From assembly GCA_001465015.1 (NCBI GenBank), contig LNEO01000176.1:1-38440 (forward strand): DNA of 38,440 nucleotides, written 5' to 3'. The position numbers and the translations under genes were made by a program. Positions 34,913 to 38,440 of the stretch are shown piece by piece (position 1 is the first letter of the stretch; every line of letters begins with the position of its first letter). Under the pieces are notes generated by a model, which was not told where the DNA came from, did not search any database, and saw nothing but the letters and a program-made list of their open reading frames with translations. This stretch comes from Deltaproteobacteria bacterium Ga0077539. Lineage in GTDB: Bacteria > Myxococcota_A > Polyangia > Polyangiales > Ga0077539.

Positions 34913-36928
34913 ATGGTCTTTCGTGTCGCCGCAGATGTCGCCGTCGAGGAGCCAGACAGGCCCGACGGCCCGCTCGCGATCGTCGACTCGAGCGGCGCTC
35001 GCGGGGCCGATGGGCTGGCTGGATCCCGCGGAATGGACGGCAGTTTTGGAGGTGGTGACGGCTCGCGAGGGGGTGACGCCGGACCCGCGTACGTCGGCGC
35101 CGACGCTGGCGCGATCCGCGTCGAGCTGGTGAGCGTCGGAGGCTTTGCGGCGAGCTTGACCGGCGAGTATTCGCGCGGCGGCGAGCGCGTCTCGGTCGAT
35201 CAGCGAATCCGCTTCGATCGTTCAGGGCAGCTCGAGTTCAGGGCCAACGGAGGCGCCGGGGGCAACGGCGGACGAGGCGGCGACGGTGGTGCGGGCGGCA
35301 CGGGAAGAGCCGGGAGCGACGCCACGCGCTACAGCTCTGGCTCCGATGGAGGGCGCGGCGGCGACGGAGGAAACGGCGGCAGCGGCTCGCACGGAGCGCG
35401 CGGCGGCGCTGGCGGAGCGATCGTGTTGCGCACGAGCGAGCGAGACACGCACCTGCTCGTGCTCGTCCATCGAGAGTGCTTCGGGGGCGTCGGGGGGCGA
35501 GCGGGGTTCAACGGCGCTGGCGGTCCAGGCGGCTCGGGAGGTAGCGGCGGTAGCTCGTACTCGTGGACCGAGACCGAGCACTACACGGACTCGCAAGGGC
35601 AGAGTCAGACGAGGACCACGCATCACTCGAACTCCGGTGGCAGTCGCGGTCCGTCGGGCAGCGCGGGATATTCCGGGAGCGCGGTGTTGCGCCCCGGCGC
35701 CACGGGCTCTGTCGGCAGCTTCGCGATCGAGGTCGTCGACGCGCTCGGAGCGACCCAGCGCTACCCCGATCGATACGACGTCGCCGTGCTGGGATTTCAG
35801 CACGACAACGAGAATCGCGACGGCGTGTACGAGCCCGAAGAGAAGGTGATCGTCTCGCGCATCGCCGTGAAGAACGTAGGCGCGATGCCGACGCCCGCGT
35901 TTCACGACATCGTGATCGGCGTGGTCGAAGCGGGGTGGGTCGACGCGGACGAGTCGAAGCTGTTGACGTTGCCGACGGCGCTCGAGCCTGGGCAGACACA
36001 CGTATTCGAGCGCGAGACGCTCGAGTTCTCTCTGCACGGGCACGAGCCGAAGGCGCCGGGCGAGCCGTTGGGCGAGCGCGAGACCATCCGCTTGTTCGCG
36101 GCGATCCCCGCGGCCAATCGACGGTTCGGCGCGTTCGAGTCGACGCTCGATCCGAAGACGGGGGCGATCACGGTGCGCTTTCCTGTCGAGGTCTCGGCGA
36201 TCGAGTCGCTGTACTCGTTGGCGCAGGGGCAGGCGACGCGCGTTCGCTTTCGCCTCTCCAACGTGGCGCTCTCGGCGTTGGGTCGGGGCTCGCCCGGCGG
36301 CAGGGAGTTCGGCGTTCGCTTTCGCCTCGCGGGGGGCGAGCTGTACGACGGCGAGGTTCGGGTGTTCGACGCGCAAGGAGCGCGGGCGCGGCTCGACGTC
36401 GGCTGGAGCGACGTGATCACGGTCATCGATCCGCAAGCGCATAGGGACTTCGAGCTTGTGATCGCAGTGGCTCCCGACGCGAGGCCCTACACGAGCGCGC
36501 GCTTCGAGCTGGCGGCGGAGCTCGCGTGGCTCGACGATCCGAAGACCGCGCGGCCGGTGCACCTACGGGACCTCACGGTGCGCGTCGGGCAGCCGTTTTC
36601 GCGGACCCCTGCGGACGTGTTGTTGCTGGTCAACAACCGCACCGATCGTCACGAGCTCGCGGCCTGGCAGCAGGTGTTCGGAGAGCTTGGTCTATCGCAC
36701 ACGTTGTGGGACGCCTCGCTCGAGGGCTCGGTGGACGTCCTGGCGAAGGACGCGCCGTTCTCGTTGGCGGTCGTGCTCGACTACGAGATGGACACCGCGT
36801 CGGGGGCGACCTCGGCGAGCGAGCTGGTGGCGAGCGAGCGCGTCCATGCGCTCACGAAGAAGATGGGGGTGTTGTACGTCGGCGATCACCGCGTCCTTAC
36901 GCGGCAGACGCTCGCGGCGGGCCGGTGA
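34913..36928 (+). CDS. Glycine-rich collagen-like cytosolic protein of unknown function
   Basis: 671 aa, no signal peptide. Gly-X-Y-like repeats form several blocks: about 27-60 ([16 protein letters not shown]), 112-175 ([14 protein letters not shown]), 195-215 and 240-262. A polar Ser/Thr/His segment ([15 protein letters not shown]) interrupts them. Beta-sandwich-like domains follow (about 265-560, [27 protein letters not shown]). The end (565-671) looks alpha/beta with [22 protein letters not shown] and [14 protein letters not shown] know of similar large glycine-rich proteins with uncharacterised domains in myxobacteria but cannot name a function. The stop overlaps the next start by 4 nt (GTGA, 36925-36928). 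Confidence 0.82.
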   Translation: MVFRVAADVAVEEPDRPDGPLAIVDSSGARGADGLAGSRGMDGSFGGGDGSRGGDAGPAYVGADAGAIRVELVSVGGFAASLTGEYSRGGERVSVDQRIRFDRSGQLEFRANGGAGGNGGRGGDGGAGGTGRAGSDATRYSSGSDGGRGGDGGNGGSGSHGARGGAGGAIVLRTSERDTHLLVLVHRECFGGVGGRAGFNGAGGPGGSGGSGGSSYSWTETEHYTDSQGQSQTRTTHHSNSGGSRGPSGSAGYSGSAVLRPGATGSVGSFAIEVVDALGATQRYPDRYDVAVLGFQHDNENRDGVYEPEEKVIVSRIAVKNVGAMPTPAFHDIVIGVVEAGWVDADESKLLTLPTALEPGQTHVFERETLEFSLHGHEPKAPGEPLGERETIRLFAAIPAANRRFGAFESTLDPKTGAITVRFPVEVSAIESLYSLAQGQATRVRFRLSNVALSALGRGSPGGREFGVRFRLAGGELYDGEVRVFDAQGARARLDVGWSDVITVIDPQAHRDFELVIAVAPDARPYTSARFELAAELAWLDDPKTARPVHLRDLTVRVGQPFSRTPADVLLLVNNRTDRHELAAWQQVFGELGLSHTLWDASLEGSVDVLAKDAPFSLAVVLDYEMDTASGATSASELVASERVHALTKKMGVLYVGDHRVLTRQTLAAGR

Positions 36929-38073
36929 CGCAGTGGTACGTGTGGCCCTGGTCCGAGCCCGAGCGGAGCGCGCTGGCCGCCGCAGGAAACGCGCGCTCGA
37001 AGGACCTCTCTGCGTCGCGGCCAGACGAGCGGCACCTCGTGGTCGAGCGCTTCGAACCGGTCGTCGAGAAGAAGGTTCTCTGGCTTCGCAAGGTGAAGCT
37101 CGGCGAGCTCGAGGTGCGCGAGACGTTCGCGTCCGGCGCTCCGTCGGTGGCTGCGATCGAAGCGAGCCCGATCTCTGCGCACAGCCCGGACTTCGTGGTG
37201 GCCCCGTCGTCGGTCGCGTCGGTGCTGAGCGGTCTTTCGTTCGACAAGAAGCTGGCGTTGTTGCGGGCGTGTCCGCTGCCCTTCGGGGATCGCTCGGTGG
37301 CGGTCGAGGGCGGCGTCGCGGACCCCGTCGTCGCTTCCATTGTCGATGATCTCCTGTACGAGCTCGAGAGCGCCGCGCACGCTCGTTGGAAGAGCGGCGC
37401 TTCGAGCGCCGAGCTGTTGCAACACATGCCGCTGCTTCGCGCGCTCGAAGAGTCCCAGCGCGAGGGGGTCGTCGCGCTCGAGAGCGACGAGGGGCGAAGG
37501 CTCGTCGAGCTGTGCGCGTGGCTCGAGCTGCTCGCGAGCGAGTGCTCGCGATGGTGGGAGTGGTTGCCCGGCTTCTGGGGGCTTCGCCGAGGGCCCGCGC
37601 TGCGAGCGCATCTGCGGCGCGTACGCAAGGCGATCGCCGGGCAGAGGACCGACAGCGACGAGGGGCAGCGCGCGGTCAACGACGCGATCAAGAAGCGTCG
37701 AGCAGAGATCGAGGCGAGCTGGAAGAAGCTCGCGCGCTCGGGCGACGACGGGCCGCTCGTGTGGGTTCGCTCGTTGCTCGACGCGCGCTTCGGCGATCGC
37801 AAACCGCGCGACGGACGACGGATTCTTCCTCCCGAAGAGCGCGCGATCGACGGCGCGATCTACGATCGTGCGGCGGACGACGAGCGAGCGCGGGGCGAGC
37901 TCGCGAACGAGGCGTTCGATCAGGGGCGGGCTGCGAAGAGAGCGCTGCTGGTCGAAGCGGACTTCGAGTCGCTCGCATCGAGAGCGGACGCGCTGCGACA
38001 GGACGAAGTGCGCGCGCTGGCCGAGGGCGCGACAGAGGCCGTTGCGACGAGGGTGTTGCTCGGCACCGAGTGA
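36925..38073 (+). CDS. Unknown 382-aa protein coupled to (or split from) the glycine-rich protein
   Basis: GTG 36925 overlaps the upstream stop. The sequence begins [20 protein letters not shown] and continues with [23 protein letters not shown], then a mostly helical, Trp/Arg/Glu-rich body ([22 protein letters not shown]) and a charged coiled-coil-like end. No membrane segment, signal peptide or catalytic motif is seen. It begins in the -1 frame relative to the glycine-rich gene exactly at the latter's stop, and the first residues read like a continuation of the same domain. It may therefore be a translationally coupled partner, the product of a -1 frameshift, or a disrupted single gene. No family recognised. 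Confidence 0.72.
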   Translation: MTQWYVWPWSEPERSALAAAGNARSKDLSASRPDERHLVVERFEPVVEKKVLWLRKVKLGELEVRETFASGAPSVAAIEASPISAHSPDFVVAPSSVASVLSGLSFDKKLALLRACPLPFGDRSVAVEGGVADPVVASIVDDLLYELESAAHARWKSGASSAELLQHMPLLRALEESQREGVVALESDEGRRLVELCAWLELLASECSRWWEWLPGFWGLRRGPALRAHLRRVRKAIAGQRTDSDEGQRAVNDAIKKRRAEIEASWKKLARSGDDGPLVWVRSLLDARFGDRKPRDGRRILPPEERAIDGAIYDRAADDERARGELANEAFDQGRAAKRALLVEADFESLASRADALRQDEVRALAEGATEAVATRVLLGTE

Positions 38074-38192
38074 CGGCGTCGAGTGTGGTTGTCTTCGGAG
38101 TGCGAGGGTCGTTGGCAGACGGAGCCGACGAGCGGGCGTTGGAGTCGGTCAACACGGTATCCACGGTGAAAACAGCGGCGAACGCAACCTAA
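38070..38192 (+). pseudogene. Possible start of a third coupled gene, interrupted
   Basis: GTG 38070 overlaps the preceding stop (GTGA), as at the other coupled junctions, and opens a frame beginning with residues TASSVVVFG. It keeps GC3-rich codons to about 38150 and then ends at TAA 38190-38192 in sequence that no longer looks coding. It could be a real gene cut by an insertion near 38100 or a chance frame. Tentative. Confidence 0.3.
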
Positions 38193-38440
38193 GCAGGGAA
38201 CCGGATTTCGGTTCGAAAATGCACATCCGCAGGAAAATCAGGAGCGGCGTCAACACCCAAGCGGCAACACGCTCGCCTCACGGCCGGCGGTCGAGCCCTC
38301 ATTGTTACCCCAGTGCTGTGAGGGAAAGGAGCAGCGCAGCTTCGGCCCGGAGCCGAGGGGCCGGGCAACAACGCACCTACGGTGCGGAGCGCAGCGGGCT
38401 CGCGCCCGCAGCTACTCATCGCACCGGTATTCAAGACAAG
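38100..38440 (+). mobile_element. Putative 5' portion of a group II intron or other large structured RNA (continues beyond window)
   Basis: Coding bias ends and the sequence becomes rich in stable hairpins: nested GTTG/CAAC (38111-38114/38150-38153) with CCGAC/GTCGG (38125-38129/38144-38148); GAACCG/CGGTTC (38198-38203/38209-38214); CCCTCA/TGAGGG (38296-38301/38319-38324); CGGCCC/GGGCCG (38343-38348/38358-38363); CGCACC/GGTGCG (38372-38377/38381-38386); GCGGGC/GCCCGC (38394-38399/38404-38409). GTGCG at 38100-38104 fits the group II 5' consensus GUGYG. GAAAACAGC (38168-38176) plus AACCTAAGC (38186-38194) resembles the domain I motif that follows the first hairpin in known bacterial introns. 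I could not find a convincing IBS/EBS pairing, and no reverse transcriptase lies inside the window, so the class is not proven. Confidence 0.45.

Noticed and set aside
34913..35700. Interpretation of the glycine-rich blocks as PE-PGRS or extracellular collagen-like adhesin
   Set aside because: No PE domain, no signal peptide and no surface-anchoring tail; only the Gly periodicity is shared.
1..38440. CRISPR arrays, tRNA or rRNA genes and insertion sequences
   Set aside because: No regularly spaced direct repeats, no cloverleaf or rRNA-like stretch, and no transposase motifs were seen in any gap; all gaps before 38074 are under 170 nt.

Overview
The window is a very GC-rich, gene-dense bacterial chromosome segment with strong G/C bias at third codon positions. 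Its gene repertoire points to a myxobacterium (Myxococcota), probably of the Polyangia/Sandaracinus type. The signs are a Ser/Thr kinase with a C-terminal PEGA domain, tandem AgmX/GltG-like lipoproteins, a DUF2330 protein, many lipoproteins with Asp/Ala/Ser-rich linkers, a subtilase with a MYXO-CTERM-like tail, and a Ppx-HD fusion. This assignment is inferred from gene content; no rRNA, tRNA or other taxonomic marker is present.

Layout. (1) 1-4236, plus strand: the end of an unknown gene, then a TcdA-type tRNA t6A dehydratase overlapping by 4 nt a large membrane protein with two von Willebrand A folds. (2) 4279-18838, minus strand: a run of twelve co-directional genes. From low to high coordinate these are a DUF1385 protein, ribosomal protein L31, a 539-aa protein of unknown function, a PLP enzyme with a CBS-domain tail (cystathionine beta-synthase type), an L,D-transpeptidase, glycine cleavage H protein, a His/Asp-rich one-TM protein, Ppx/GppA-HD, a PEGA Ser/Thr kinase, a PrsW-type membrane protease, a Gln-tailed lipoprotein and a membrane-anchored degenerate polysaccharide-deacetylase-like protein. 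(3) 18917-25160, mostly plus: an HExxH lipoprotein peptidase, two translationally coupled AgmX-like lipoproteins, a small basic MGKGD protein (minus strand) and a subtilisin-like protease. (4) 25108-27230, minus: an AraC regulator whose 3' end overlaps the protease gene, and a secreted protein resembling a metalloprotease that has lost its zinc site. (5) 27395-38073, plus: a coupled trio (V4R-like protein, Pro/Ala-repeat protein, SDR), a GH31 lipoprotein, a secreted SH3-like protein, a DUF2330 protein coupled to a HAD phosphatase, and a coupled pair made of a glycine-rich collagen-like cytosolic protein and an unknown 382-aa protein. (6) 38074-38440: a change to non-coding, strongly hairpin-forming sequence that looks like the 5' part of a group II intron or another large structured RNA, running off the window.

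Much of the window concerns the cell envelope: peptidoglycan cross-linking, lipoproteins, secreted and intramembrane proteases, and kinase signalling. Several genes are joined by 4-nt ATGA/GTGA stop-start overlaps. The least explained parts are the glycine-rich pair at 34913-38073 with its -1 frame junction, the structured RNA next to it, and the V4R-like/PVVAP-repeat/SDR trio.
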